Source: Marisa cornuarietis (Eukaryota; Mollusca; Gastropoda; Architaenioglossa; Ampullariidae). From it: a stretch of 64,000 bases of DNA. The position numbers were made by a program, and so were the translations under genes. Where the stretch lies: NCBI GenBank assembly GCA_004794655.1, contig SMMW01000019.1, forward strand, positions 1,809,501-1,873,500, written 5' to 3'. Below are positions 29,666 to 42,334 of this stretch, piece by piece. Below the pieces are notes generated by a model that saw only the letters and a list, made by a program, of their open reading frames with translations, ran no database searches and was not told the origin of the DNA. Positions within the stretch are counted from its first letter, which is position 1. Each line of letters starts with the position of its first letter.

Positions 29666-30973
29666 TGTGTGTTTGCGTATAACTTTCATCAAATTGGAGG
29701 GAGGCTTAGATAGCTGTGTAGAAAAAAAGTCTTAAGCTTGCATTTTGGAATACATTTAATTCCCCCCTCCCCAATCATTTGAAAAAAGATTAATTTTTGT
29801 AAAATACTAGTGTATTTGTCCTTCACAAGGCCAATTTCAACCTTCAGACATGGTGTAAGGACATGGATGTTGGATTTCTTAAAACTGAAAAGGCTCATCT
29901 TCAAACTGCCCAGCTAATTTAAAATATTACTGCTGCTTTCACTTCATCCTCACTTGATTAAATGAAGTTGATTGTCTTCCATTTTATTTCATTAGTCACA
30001 ATGGGGTTATTACCATCTCCAGTCCCTCCAGAAAAGTCACTTTTACAAATAAATGTACGGCACCAACTGAGAAAGATTGCAGGTGACATAAATTTGTGTT
30101 AATACTTCTCACAATGTCATGGCGAGTTAGCAAAGGATTGCTTTTTCATCCTTACACTTTCAATTGTCTGTTCTCATACTCTCACCCAGTTTTTTTGTTT
30201 TTTTTTTTTAACTTAAAGGGTGAGATTAGGCTGTAGAGCTAACCACTGGCACAGTTCTTACTAGATCAGGTTGTGTCCACCTTGTTACGACGTCCGTTAT
30301 CTACAAGACTAGAACGACGTAATTTAGGTAGGTTTCAAAATTATATGCATTGAAAGTTACCATTAAATCACATGCCTGTGGTTTATCTGCACACATCTCC
30401 CTGTGGAGGTTTTGTCTAGCTAATCCAAGGTGTCTTGGGGTTGATGGAGATTCAGAATCTTGGTCCAACGCCTCTCGGTGTAGGCTATCTTGGGTACACA
30501 GAGTTAGTATGGAAGGTCAGTTAAATGGCTATAGTGTGGTAGAATGTCAGTTCTAGCTAGCGAGGCCAGTGACAGCTGGCAGGTAAAATGTTGAGCCTGC
30601 TAGGACAACTACTGACATTTTGCTGTGTAGATGTCAAACACTGCATCGGTCAAGGCTTGTTTACATAGCCATGTGTCGAGAATGCTCAAGCAGTCCCTTT
30701 GGATAAAGTAGCCCACTGCCTTCTATCTCCACAGAGATCAGCCCAAGACAGGGTTTAAACTGGACCAGAACTGGATTAATATTTTACCAATATTGAATCA
30801 TGCATTCTCGCTAATATCAGTCCAAAATACATCTTTTAATACTGGTCTGGCAGTGCTGGTTACCTATTCCAGTTTAAAGCAAGAATCGTGTGTGATGACA
30901 CAGCGTCACGGTTAAGCTGCACAGAAGGAACTCCTAAAAAGTGGCGTTAACAATCTCCAACTCCTGAATGCTG
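29666..30973. other. Intergenic region
   Basis: Between MAPRE (+) and the unnamed minus-strand gene, whose stop codon is at 30974-30976. No coding exon, repeat family or RNA gene recognised. The part adjoining 30973 should be the 3' UTR of the minus gene. Confidence 0.35.
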
Positions 30974-31793
30974 TCAGATGAACACCTCCAGGCCGCTGCC
31001 ATCATGAAATAGTCCTAACAAAGCCACCTCAATCATATGAGATACATCATCGTTTTCTGGTCTCTGCCAAGTCATTTGGGGACGGACTTTACTGCGATAG
31101 GAAAATCCCATTGCTGATAACTCATCTGGATATCGGGCATACAGCTGTAGAAGTATCTCTATATCTTCTATATGACTGCTTTGCACCACAACGTCTTGGA
31201 GCTGGAAACAGAATCGCAGAGAACGTTACAAAGGAACCTTTTTCTCAAAGGAGTCGTGTATCAAAGCTAATACTGCCATTGCTTATAATGAAGTGTTAAG
31301 TCTGTTCTAGCTATATTATATAGATGAAATTATTTTGCTTGAAAAAAATTAGAACAGTTAGTTGTATTAATATGACGATTTTACGTTATGTATTATTTCC
31401 CTTTTATTTTATACGAACAAGATGTAACAGAGCGTTCCCATTTTCCGAGTGTCTGCAAACATGACAGTCATTACCGTTTCTGATATACTAGCTTATACTG
31501 TATCTATCGTGACATCTATCATTTTAGCAGCTCCATTGATTTGTAAACAAACAACTGCCGTGCAGGAGTAAGATTCCACATTTGGAAATGTCCTACCGAT
31601 GACAGTAGACGAAGACCGTCGTCTGCATCGATTGCTAGCAGCATACGCAACATACCCCAGTCAAGCCCTGATGGAGATGAAACACAAGTATGACTGATCC
31701 TCTCCACCGTAGCATATTTCAATCAAACAAGCTGTTAACTAAACATTAGAGGATTGGGATAGCAACAGCAGCAAGGGAGAGAAGATAGGACCG

Positions 31794-31825
<32 letters not shown>

Positions 31826-34800
31826 GAAAAGTGACTCCAAAGTAAGTGCGATGCGGTCTCGAGAACCTATGTAAGAGACGATCGACCTTCTTGCGTCGTT
31901 TCAGTCCACGATGGACTGCAAACATTAGACGACGTTCGCACGACGACAAAACGTCGAAGCGTGTAACCGTCGCTACATGACGCATGACTATAATCTTCTA
32001 GCTTAGTATTACCTTTGTAAATTAAGAATTCTCTCTCTCTCTCCGCTGTTCCCTAATTCTTCTTAGTCTAAAAGCGGGTGGGGTGGGGTGGCCTGGTGGA
32101 GATAGCAAGTGGGCGTGAAAGTATTGTTGAAATTGATGCTCGTGCATGATGCATGTTTTGTTTCCAAAAAGTAATGGTTACTTCTGTGCTCTACGCCAAG
32201 TATGCCGAGACAGTAAATAAAATTTACAGTATTATGAAATCACCTTACCTAAGAGATTCTGAAGAATTAGTGTGAACCCTTGCAACAGAGGCAAGGTCAC
32301 ATTTGCGGTGACGTTGACCTCGATGAGGTCAAGATCGCGATTGCCCTCAGGTTCTGTAAGGTCAAAATGCAAAGCCAGCATAATGTGTTTCCATGGGTCA
32401 ATCGGGAATATGGACGGTTTCGCCCGCATATTAATGAAGAGAGAAGGGTAGCCTGGACAGGTTGAATGATCTTGGACAGCCAGTATGGCCGTGTTCATCT
32501 GGAAAAAAATAGACATTTCGTAGACTTCATGTACGTGGTTCTGTGAGTTCTTTACGGTGACGATAAACGTGTGAGAAACCGTATTAATATTTATATCCAA
32601 TAGGAATCCCCCTTCTATGCTTTATTAGCTTCTCTCTCTCTCTGTGGATACAATCCAATAAATATATTCAAGTGATATTTTTGCATATTTAAAAATTATT
32701 CTGGAGAAAGGACAGACAACTATAATAGGTGGTTAGAATTATGGACAGATTTGCTATGAGAACCCGCTGTAATGGGTTTTGCGTGTCACTATAATTTGTT
32801 ATACCTCCTAAAGTCACAAAAAACTAAAAAAAATAATAAGTTAATAATAACTGAGTTTAACCTGTAAGGTCATTATTAATTTTTATTTGATAAAATTTGG
32901 TGGTACCTGTATGTGAATATTACAGGATGTGTGATTAATGCTGCATCTATCTACGCAGTTAGATCGACTCCAAAGAGTTCAGAACACAGCCGCCAGGATT
33001 GTCACCCGTGCAAAGTCGTCCATTGAGCACATCACCCCTATCCTACAGAGCCTTCACTGGCTTCCAGTGAACAAGCGTCTTGATTACAAGTTGCTTTCGA
33101 TTGCTCAGTCCTGTATGTTCAAAACTGCTCCTGACTACTTGCAAGAGGTATAATAGTTCCTCCTTACCAGCCGTCACGTGGCCTGCGCTCTGGCTCCCAG
33201 TCACGCTTCTGTCTCCCTGCAGTGGAAGACACAAACAAGAAGCGCACTGGAGCCAGGGCCTTCAAAAACGCGGCACCTAAACTGTGGAATGCCCTGCCAT
33301 CGTCATTGTCCACCATCACCTCAGCAACCACGTTTCGGAAAAGACTGAAGACTCGTTTGTTTACATAAGACAGACTTAAACAACCAAGCACCATTTCTGT
33401 CTTTATTATTTTTTATTTTCCTGTTGTTTTAGGTTTTTTTTCTTCTCTTCTGTTTTTGCTGCACAATGAGCATTCTTTTGAATGGATACCTGCGCATTAT
33501 AAATCGACATCATCATCATCATGTAGCCTTTTGGTCATTTAGATCAAGTATGTCTACACTGTAGATGTAAAAATCATAATAAAAGAATAGGTGGATACAT
33601 TCCGTACGAACGAGTGTGTGTGTGAGAGGAGAGAGAGAGAGAGGCAGACTCACGGTGTTTATCAGGAACAGCAATGCCTGTTTAGCATCGTTGTGCTGGA
33701 TGTAGATCGACAGAAGTGTCCTTAGCTGATGCTGCCATCTGGCCGGCGGCTGTGTATCCTGTAGCAACCTGGTCAGGTAAACGTGTGCGTTTTCGAAGCC
33801 ATTCTGACTCGCTGCAAAATACGCCAAGAGTATTCTTTTAGGCGAGTTCTCGATACTTCGACCGATAACCTCGTTTAGATCTTCATTAATTCTTCAGCAG
33901 TCAAATCGCAGACAAGTTCGTGGTCAGATTAAGGACGGCAAGTGCTAAGCCCTAAATTATGGTATGCTAAGATTATCCTGTATTATCTGTTTCGGCTACC
34001 GTATCCGTTATGTATGTTATTCTTTGGCTGAATGTTGTTATTTGCTGTGTGATACATGGATGAGTGACTTGTTATTGTGATATGTAGTTTTGAGCAAAGA
34101 CGCTAGTGTCTCTGGTTTTGAGTAAATGAATGAGACTGATGTGGCGAGCTATGGTAGCGAATGATTTTCAAAGGGCTAAAAAATTATTGCTATTTTCATG
34201 AACACTGTCATACAATTGCCCCTAAACAATAGACAAACTTTCATATTATGGTTGTCTATATGGACGGTACACTCACTGCTTGTTGGGGTGGACTTTGTTG
34301 CGACGATGAACCGAAGAGGTCGTTGACAAGTAAAACGGCTGAGATCACCACCCAGTGTACCAGCATTACGTACAATACATGCAGAAATGTCTACAGCAGC
34401 AACACCTTCTGATTGATTATTGCATGACTTCACTGTAGAGGTGGCTCTACATTACCGAGTTGCAAATCGTATCCTCGGATATTTGTTGCTCTGCGAACTG
34501 CTAAGCAGGTGGCTGAAAGGTTCTTGAGGACAACAGAGCCGCAGGTACCTTGCCACCTGTCTAATAGGTTGAGGTTGCATACGTGAGAGGGAGGGAAGGA
34601 GAAACAGAGTGAGTTAAAAGCAGCCCTGCACGAAGTCACCCGTTGTTAGGGCCGACCAGTTCAGCTGTGTTCCTCTGTAATGAGTCACTGAGATAATCGC
34701 TCGTGCTAACATCGATTAATGGAGGGGTGACTTTTTAAAAAAAACAAACAAACAGGAAGGTATTTCATGTGAAGTAACTTGACGGCCCTGAGATAAAACG

Positions 34801-37800
34801 GTTATTACCAGCACACTTCTATTTACGTTGTAAAACACGTTTTGTTTCCTCGAGATTCTTTGTACAATATGACACTTCCGTCTAAAGAAATAGTGCAATC
34901 GAAAAAATCTTATCTGTGAATTGGTAAGATTTACACAAATCCATTCATTTTGTACTGTCTCTGAGTTCCTAAACTAAAAAAGGTTATCAGTTAAACCCCA
35001 TACTTCATTCCTTTTCTGATTAAAAATAATTTTGAACAGTGCTTCGCTCAAACAACTAAAAAAAATGTCCACGGACCATCTTTTCTTTTCACAAGAATAA
35101 TTCTGTTTACGACAGGTCAAATTATTGAATGCAAGTGTGTGCAGAGCATGTTTGCTTTTCAGGACAGCACAAATGACCGATGGTGATATGATTTAATTCC
35201 AGCATATCTTGATGCCCCCCCTTCCCGCCCTAAAAAAAAAATGCTGATCCGAGGCTACTTACTGTAACTTGCCATTCTTCCTGAAAACAGCAGACGAGTT
35301 CAACTATCCCAAGGCATCACTTCTTTTATCTTTAACATTCGTCCCCAAACATCAAAGATGAATGCTGACCAAACTAATTCCAACCAGGCACACACAGCCG
35401 TATTTTCCTCGCCGATGTTCCTGGACAGGGGAAGGCGTTGCTAAGCGTATGGTCTTTTTTCAAGTTTTACCAGCTCGTGGTCTGATGTTTCAGGAAAACA
35501 TGCATGCAGTGAACTTCGACCTCTGACGTAAGCTGGTCCGAGCGCAGAAAGGCTGTGTCAGGTATAAGTCACACATCTCGATCGGTCTTATCGCTCGTTT
35601 CTCTCCGCACGTCACACAGATTATAAGGCGCACCTGGAGGTTTTCCTAACAGACGTCAACGAGTCACGAGCCCTGGAATTTGTATTACGTGAAAGGATAG
35701 AGGCGGAGGTGTGGCCTGAGGAGTAGAAGGAGAGACCACGTGAGTCAATCGCGTAATCTTAAGAGAGGATGTCTCCTGCTTCAGTCGACGTTACCACTGA
35801 CCGTTGACCGCTGCTGCGAATGCACACTGCACCCCACCCCCTCTTAAATGTTGTATCTGTGCAAAAAGCGCTGTCAAAACTTAATCAACCGCAGCTGGCT
35901 GTACGTTTCATAAGCAACATTGTCTACCTTTTACACAAACAAGCGCATAAGTTTTACGGGAGGAACAAATAAATGAAAACAATGTAAATTTTCACTACAA
36001 ACAATCGAAAAAGATCTTAACACCAGCCACACCCTACCTTTGGAAATGATGTCGAACACAAAGCGGCTAATACTATTTCTTCTTTCACGTCATCCTGTGG
36101 CTGAATATCACAGACGAATTTAAAACACTTTTAGAAATCCTCACCTTCAGATCCCATCGGCGACAATTCTAGTCAAATCGAAGCTTTTAAAACAAAATTG
36201 AGCCAACGGATTATCGTTTTCTTGCCTCCGAACACAAGCAAGCGCACAGACCATCTTTGTGGAAAATGTCGACACACACACACACCTTTACTTGGCAAAC
36301 TATTTCAGCGACGTGGTTGCCTAACAACAAAGTGCAGTTAAACAAACTCTGTTTGCTTTATCTAAAACGTGCATGGTGCTGGCTTTTCAGGGTGAAACTG
36401 CAAGGCAGTGATACGCTACGTACAAAAATCAAGTAGAGCTGAGGTTGTGGCTGTCTCTGATTACAGTGTTTCTCTTTAATCCTCTTACTCTCGGTTGCAA
36501 TCAACAGAAATTTCGAGCATGGAATTTAAATGTGTTTCCGTAAGGTATGCGTTTTAAGATTTGAACGAATAACATATTTTGGCCAGAAATATGCTTCCTA
36601 ACGACAAACCTCCACCAATGAACTAATAATAATCATAAATGAAAGATTTGTACTGTAAACCATATACTCACACTGGTAAGGAGTGAGACGTGGACAACAT
36701 GGACAGCATAGGAAGGCCGGAAGAATAAACAACAGTACCGAAGACAAATAAAAGACAAATATGGAAAACGCAAAGAGGAACTAAGCAAAAAAACAAAAAC
36801 AAAAAACAAAACAAAACAAAACAAAAACCAAACCAAAACAAACCAACAAAAAAAAACTGAGAACATCGTGATTCTACAGAGGAAGACGAGTAGAGAAGTA
36901 GCAATAAGCATGGGGTGAGGGTGAAAAAGGACCAGCAGTGTGTGGACCGTGTTAGGAGTAATGCTCATGGAAGGTGCGTTTTCGGTACAGATTTGAAGGA
37001 TTCAAACTAGCAATGCTGAGATAAAAATAGACCTCTGATACCACTAAAAGGTTATTTTGGGGTGAGATTGTTTTCTCATTCGACTTGTCGTTTCTGCCCA
37101 GTAAATTCAAACACACCTCGCTGAAGCAAGGGACTTTACGACCCACATCTCGTCAAATGCACTTAAGCCGAGCAGACGACAAATTGGTAGGAGTGACACC
37201 CGTACGTGAGACGTGTACCTCGTGATGTAAACTGTAAACACATCTGTTGAGATGCCTGCATAGTTTCAGGTACCTAGGTTTCACGTTGCTAAAGTCAAAG
37301 AACACCGTCATGTGGGAGAAAATACAGAAGAGAGGTTAGAACACTGGCGTCCGAAACCAGGAGTACGCCAGTTCGATTTTATGTAGCACAAGAAAATTTC
37401 TTTTGGTCTTATCTGTGCAGCTGTAAATTTTGTCTAAATCCTCAAATGTAAGTAATAAAAAAGAATCGTAATGAGAGGAAAAAAAGACACTGAACAAATA
37501 TCTTTAACGGTGGGCTCAATTTTGTGCAAAAGAATGTGAAAATGCTGACGCTGAGATATTTGACTCACCTAGAAGGCTCATTTTTTCGCCTTGGTCCTTG
37601 CAGTACCACCATAAGCCATCTGGGCTTCCCGACGACAGTACTCTTGTCCTGACAAGCTGGACCATCTGGGACAGTCCATTAACATCGCGACGTCCAGATC
37701 CGGGACCTCTGCAGCCCACTCCGGCCACGAAATCAGTGATGTCCAGAGCACGCGCGTGCTTCGAATGAACAAGTAGACCCATGTCTGACGTTAGAATAGT

Positions 37801-37826
37801 ACACGCTCTAAAACTAAACTGTCGTC
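30974..37826 (-). CDS. Unidentified multi-exon gene (C-terminal 407 residues)
   Basis: Seven minus-strand segments join with matching splice sites and phases: 37826-37569, 34560-34456, 34432-34277, 33811-33654, 32498-32249, 31667-31597 and 31201-30974 (stop). The product is about 407 residues from the first joined exon, so the N-terminus is missing. Visible features: an N-terminal part resembling beta-propeller strands (FRACTILTSDMGLLVHSK), a SLLDRWQGTCGSVVLKNLSA stretch, an alpha-helical part like a TPR repeat (AHVYLTRLLQDTQPPARW, then SIYIQHNDAKQALLFLIN), WKHIMLALHFDL, and a C-terminus with DIEILLQLYARYPDEL. No signal peptide or membrane segment is seen. I do not recognise the family. An open segment at 40067-40336 on the same strand might be an earlier exon but lacks a good donor in the right phase. 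Confidence 0.6.
31794..31826. repeat. (TC)n(AC)n microsatellite
   Basis: CT run followed by an AC run in the intron 31668-32248 of the unnamed gene. Confidence 0.8.
32936..33523 (+). mobile_element. CR1/L2-like LINE 3' end, copy 2
   Basis: Read on +, it begins LDRLQRVQNTAARIVTRAK and continues ...HWLPVNKRLDYKLL, the conserved C-terminal region of CR1/L2 reverse transcriptases. It then has a frameshift and stop, and carries the same RAFKN..APK.WNALPSSL tail and 3' UTR as the copy at 8.79-9.12 kb. It ends with GGATACCTGCGCATTA and ATC repeats. It sits in the intron 32499-33653 of the unnamed minus-strand gene, opposite to that gene's direction. Confidence 0.85.
36787..36857. repeat. (AAAAC)n-like low-complexity tract
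   Basis: A/C-only tract built of AAAAC and AAACC units in the intron 34561-37568. It produces apparent hydrophobic open frames on the minus strand, which are artefacts of composition. Confidence 0.85.
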
Positions 37827-40800
37827 CTGCAGTGTCGAAATGGCCGTAGAGGGAATTATAAGCAAATCACCACTCCCTGATTCAGTAGGAGAGAAAACGT
37901 AACTGAAATTCTGAAAAGAAAAAAAAAACCGCGAATGAAGCATCATGGTTACGCTAGTACTTGACGAAACTAATAGCAGTTTTATAACTGCCATAATCAT
38001 TTGAGTGGCCGCAAGAACGGCGCACTATATATCACTATATGCAACACGGCATGTGAAATCTGGAATCCATCTCCGTCGCCTTTTCTCTTTCCTGCTAATT
38101 CAAATACGCATCACTGACCTAAGTGAATTTGTAACCCGTGGTCTTCTGACCCACTTACCACTCGGCTCAACGGACCCAATGGGTTCTGCTACCTGTGAAA
38201 TGGACGGGAACATTTGTGTTACCCAAACCTGGGTGGATGCAATGTAGTCCCAAAACTGTCAAAGGTCTATTCAGAAACCTCTCACGCCTGCCTTTCACCT
38301 GCTTCATTAACTATTAAATATTAAGACATGAAAAAAGTTCACAGTGCACATACAAATGCTGTTTTTAGTTTTTTTTAATTCACCGATTTAGTCAAGTACA
38401 ATAATTTTATTATAGATCTAGTATTCCTCTATTATACATGCACTGTTATCAAAAATAGAGAAACAAAAGATGATTAGCTTTACTACGTTCGTTGTGACTG
38501 GTCATTTCGTTTCTGGTAACGGATGTGATACTCTCCTTCCGAGGCTGTAGTCACGCATAGGTCAACGAGCTCTTCTTCTCTTAGCCGAAAAGATGGGTTT
38601 CAAAATGACGTACTTTGAAAGGTTTGTGACGTCATCAGACGCCATTTTGATAGACCAACTGTCCGAAAAGTGTTATTAATATGCTAATTGGCTGTGAGAC
38701 GTCTTTGCTGATTCTTTTAAGTATTTCAACCCCTTTTCGCGTAAAGTTATTAGAAATCTACTATAAGATTACCACGAGGGTGATTTCCCAATAGTAAAGT
38801 TAAATGCTAAAGCCGCCATCTGCAGCCAACATAGCTCGGCGACATCATACTCCTTGATCAAACACTGTACGAACTGAAATCCCTCTATAAATTTGCATAG
38901 GTGCACAACAGTTATTGGCTAAACAGTTCCTGTGATCTATGGATCTTTAATTCTATGTGCAAGCTACTCTTGTGACCAGTCATAAATTTATATTTTTCCT
39001 ATGCGGGTTTGGTGGCCACAGCCAATGGGAGAGCTGGGATTATCTGTTAACTGGGAACGTCTGTAGACAAATTGCACGTACGTCACGACTCGCGAGTTTG
39101 ATCGCTTCCTGAACATGACGATGTATGCAGGGGGCTGAGGCGTGTATCTCGTGGACGGAAGAGAGTTATTCACGTGGGGAAATGTTATCTTGCATTGAGC
39201 TGTACCCAGTCAATAAAAAAAATCCCCCCCCATCCTCTATAGACTTTCAAAAAAAAAAAAAAAAAGAGCGAAAGAAAATAAAACAGCATAGTAATCAAGT
39301 AAGCTTACCGTAACACACACACAATTTGGAAGCGCGTGGAAGAGAGCTATCCACCCTTTTTGTAATTTCTTCACCCGTTATATTATTTCTCTCTCGTTCG
39401 TCGCACTGCAACCTGCGACAGAAGCCCCTTGTAGCATTCACACTTGATTCGAGATCTTTGTCTTGATTTGCAGGCCGCCGGCAGAGTGACTCAATGTCCG
39501 GTGCAATCTACCCCGTCTCCATGGTTCGCTACTCCCACACACGATGCGACCCAAGCCATTTTTATTTCTGAGCTTACACCCGTGACCACGTCTTCAAATC
39601 TTCGTTTTTCACTCACCTTGTAGTCTAGCTACCCTGAAGATCCAGTTGATGGTGGCAAATTAAGCGGACGGTCGTTCAGCAAACTCATTAAACGGTAGAC
39701 TGTACACGGTAACTTGCACTTGCATATACAGCGCTAGAAGGTATGTTCTACCCGGGCTTAGAATTCTTTTCACGATTATTGGCGTGCTTTTGAATATAGC
39801 TCGGTGGTGTGTACCCGTATACGCACCCGGAATTACCTACCAAAAATAGAACCAAGTCTCGTGCCTGGATAAAACCCTAAGAACTCGGGACACCGCTTCC
39901 TATATTATGTGCCAGTCATGTGATCGTTCTAATCATACTGGACACGGAAGCGTGCACAGCCCACCCTTGATTTCGCGCACCTGTATCTCCGGTCTAGACG
40001 GTACCTTTCGTAACACCTACGAATAGCTACTATACATGCTACATACAAGACACAGACACTTTATGCTTATTCGTCAAATTTGAGCCACGTATAAACCCGA
40101 TATGCCTCACAAAGACCCCGAAACAAGACACTGGATGACTGTGGGTCATGTGACGGCAACGGTGGCCCCACTGTGAAGATTGTGATGAGATGTTGCGATG
40201 ACATCAGGTTTTTGTTTCCTTGTCGCGTGTGGAACTCGTGCATTGCCTTAGATACCATATAGCCTCCACAGTAAAATAACAGCAAACATTTTATTTCAAA
40301 TCTCGTAAGCGCCCTGTTTTTAATTGTCCAACACATTTGCTTCCTTCAGCTTTTCACACCAGAACTTTTTTTTATTTTAGCGTTTTTTATCTGTTGCATT
40401 TTCTGTTAATGTTCATTCAGTAAGCATTTTTGCTCGACACCCAGAACGCGTAGATAAAATTTAAGAAATATATTTTCTAAGGACACGTTGCGTGCATGAA
40501 CACTTCTGTCGCCGTTTATTCACACAAAATGTTGACCGTTAACGTCAATCCGCCCTTTTCACGAGGACATATTCCTGTACAACAATAAGGAGATACGACA
40601 ACCCCAGCTCGATGTTGCCTCATCTCATTCTTTCAGGCGATAACAGCAATTGCTGTTCTTTTGTTGAATCTGTCGCTTCCTTTTTAGCATCATCGTCAGT
40701 AACCTTCCCGGGTTTCTGGGCTCCACTGTCACTGATGATGAGTCGTTGTATTGTCTGCCATGTGCGGTGCAGGACGTGGCTGTGGGAAGCAGCTGAGAAG

Positions 40801-41090
40801 ATCGTCGGCCCCATATCGTAGTTACAGCAGCGTCTGACGTGTCATCGTATTGATTGAAATCAGCAACACAGCACATGATTATCGGAAACATTTAAATGGA
40901 TTTCCAATTCTACGTCTTTAGAAAGGGTCTTTTTTTGTTTGTTCTTAATCCATGGTGCCACTATCGTAATGAAGGATTTTTGGTTCTTAATCTGAAATGC
41001 CACACTGTATCCATGTACGTGCTGCCCCCCACGGCCGGCACCAAACAAGGGACGGATGAATTTATGAAGGTTATTTGTGCAGTTGTCTTT
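37827..41090. other. Upstream region of the unnamed gene; no supported gene
   Basis: Should contain earlier exons and the promoter of the minus-strand gene, but none can be placed with confidence. Candidate open segments on the minus strand: about 37791-37911 (TTTTCAG acceptor, ending in a frame that conflicts with the next exon), 40067-40336 and 40625-40891. A 60-bp segment at 38606-38668 is repeated at 50506-50569. Confidence 0.35.
38606..38668 (+). repeat. Dispersed repeat, copy 1
   Basis: About 60 bp similar to 50506-50569; both contain a TTTTGAAAGG-like block, GTCAT(C/T)AGA and GCCATTTTGATAG. It is unclassified and probably a fragment of a larger interspersed element. Confidence 0.6.
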
Positions 41091-41097
41091 AATTAAT

Positions 41098-41230
41098 CAG
41101 TGGCGTAGGAACCGGGGGCAGCCGCCCCCCGAAAAAAAAGATGCTGGGAAGGCAAGAATGTGAACGTTATTCATTGTCAGCATTGAGCTTGCCCCCCCCC
41201 CCCAAAGCCGAGCACCTTCCTACGCCACTG
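41098..41230. mobile_element. 133-bp inverted-repeat mini-element
   Basis: Ends CAGTGGCGTAGGAA at 41098 and TTCCTACGCCACTG at 41230 form perfect 14-bp inverted repeats. TTAAT flanks both sides (41093-41097 and 41231-41235), a candidate target duplication; the contained TTAA would also fit a TTAA-targeting family. The interior has C-runs and no coding sequence. Confidence 0.8.
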
Positions 41231-41584
41231 TTAATGCCTTTTAATTGCACTATTTATCAACATTCGTCACATGCGTCAGTTGAGTTCCAGTCCACTTGGA
41301 GGATGAAGATATTTCGCTACCCAGCATTGTAATTGTGACTGAACTTAATTTGTGTCACAAGGTCTCCTTCTCTCGCTTTTTTTTTTTTTTTTAAAAGGAG
41401 AGGAAATTCCCGATTTTTTGAGTGCCCTCACGTGATGAAGTCCAAGTACACTGGTACTTGGCGAGTGCTGTCCTGCACCAGCTACGCCTGTTTAACGATT
41501 TTGGTTACACAGGACACTCCCTGAACTTGTGCACTGATAGAGCAACAGGAGTCGTTAAATAAATCTTCGTTATTTAAACAAAAT

Positions 41585-42330
41585 TTCTTGCTTAAAATAG
41601 AATACAGATGTAGACAAAATGACCCAATCTCATCTGACTTAATTATACTTTGTGTGGAAATTTTAGCAATTATAATAAGGGAAAAGAAAAATATTGAAAG
41701 AATTTACACAGAAAAAACAAACAAAATATTACAATTTGCAGATGATATGCACAGTTTTACAGATGGTAAGGAACTATCTCTTAATGACGCACTTGATATG
41801 TTAAACAGATACAGTAATATGTCAGGATTACTACTAAATTTTGATAAAACTGAGGCAATCTAGTTAGGTAATAAGAAATACTGAAATTAAAAACATGAAA
41901 TTTTGATTTAAAAGAATCATCACACTCATGGGTGGAATAGCTATTCATTGCAAGATAGTTACAAGTCCTTTTTGAATAATTTGGATATGTTCTGAGAGAT
42001 GTCAGAATATATACATCATTAAAATCATGGAATATATTGTATTATTGGGGTATGACACATTAAAACTGAGACTGTATTTGAGATTATTATACTTAAGGCA
42101 AAACTTTGGTGTAGGTGTTAACTGGAGGAGAAATTACTAACTTTAAAAACATTTGTAAAGCAGCTAAATGTAAGATATACGATAGATTTAATGCTATTAG
42201 TACGAAACTACCATTTTCACAGCATCTCTGGGCTAACTACATGCCCCTCAAATCAATATTAAAGCTGTAAACGGTGTATGAACAATACTACCTGACCTTT
42301 TATTTAAAATTCCGTATTCCTTGTTTTCCT
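41585..42330 (+). mobile_element. Degenerate Tx1/L1-like LINE reverse-transcriptase fragment
   Basis: The frame 41588-41863 reads CRQNDPISSDLIILCVEILA, then ILQFADDMHSFTDG and SGLLLNFDKTEAI. These are the 'RQGDPLSP', 'FADD' and 'KINxxKTE' blocks of L1/Tx1-clade reverse transcriptase. Traces of later sequence (YYLTFYLKFRIPCFP) continue to about 42330 with frameshifts and stops. Inactive. AT-rich compared with its surroundings. Confidence 0.75.
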
Positions 42331-42334
42331 ATGA

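Noticed and set aside
30741..30880. Apparent inverted repeat with TTTAAACTGG near both ends
   Set aside because: Only ~11 bp pair well; no flanking duplication.
36633..36968. 111-codon hydrophobic minus-strand frame resembling a membrane protein
   Set aside because: Its Phe/Val-rich middle is just the complement of the AAAAC low-complexity tract.
40067..40336. 89-codon minus-strand frame as an upstream exon of the unnamed gene
   Set aside because: Looks somewhat coding, but the strong donor (GTGAGG) gives a phase that creates a stop on joining 37826, and the in-phase donor is weak.
40625..40891. Minus-strand open frames of 64 and 88 codons
   Set aside because: Two overlapping frames are equally open and neither shows a known domain or a clear splice fit to the unnamed gene; not called.
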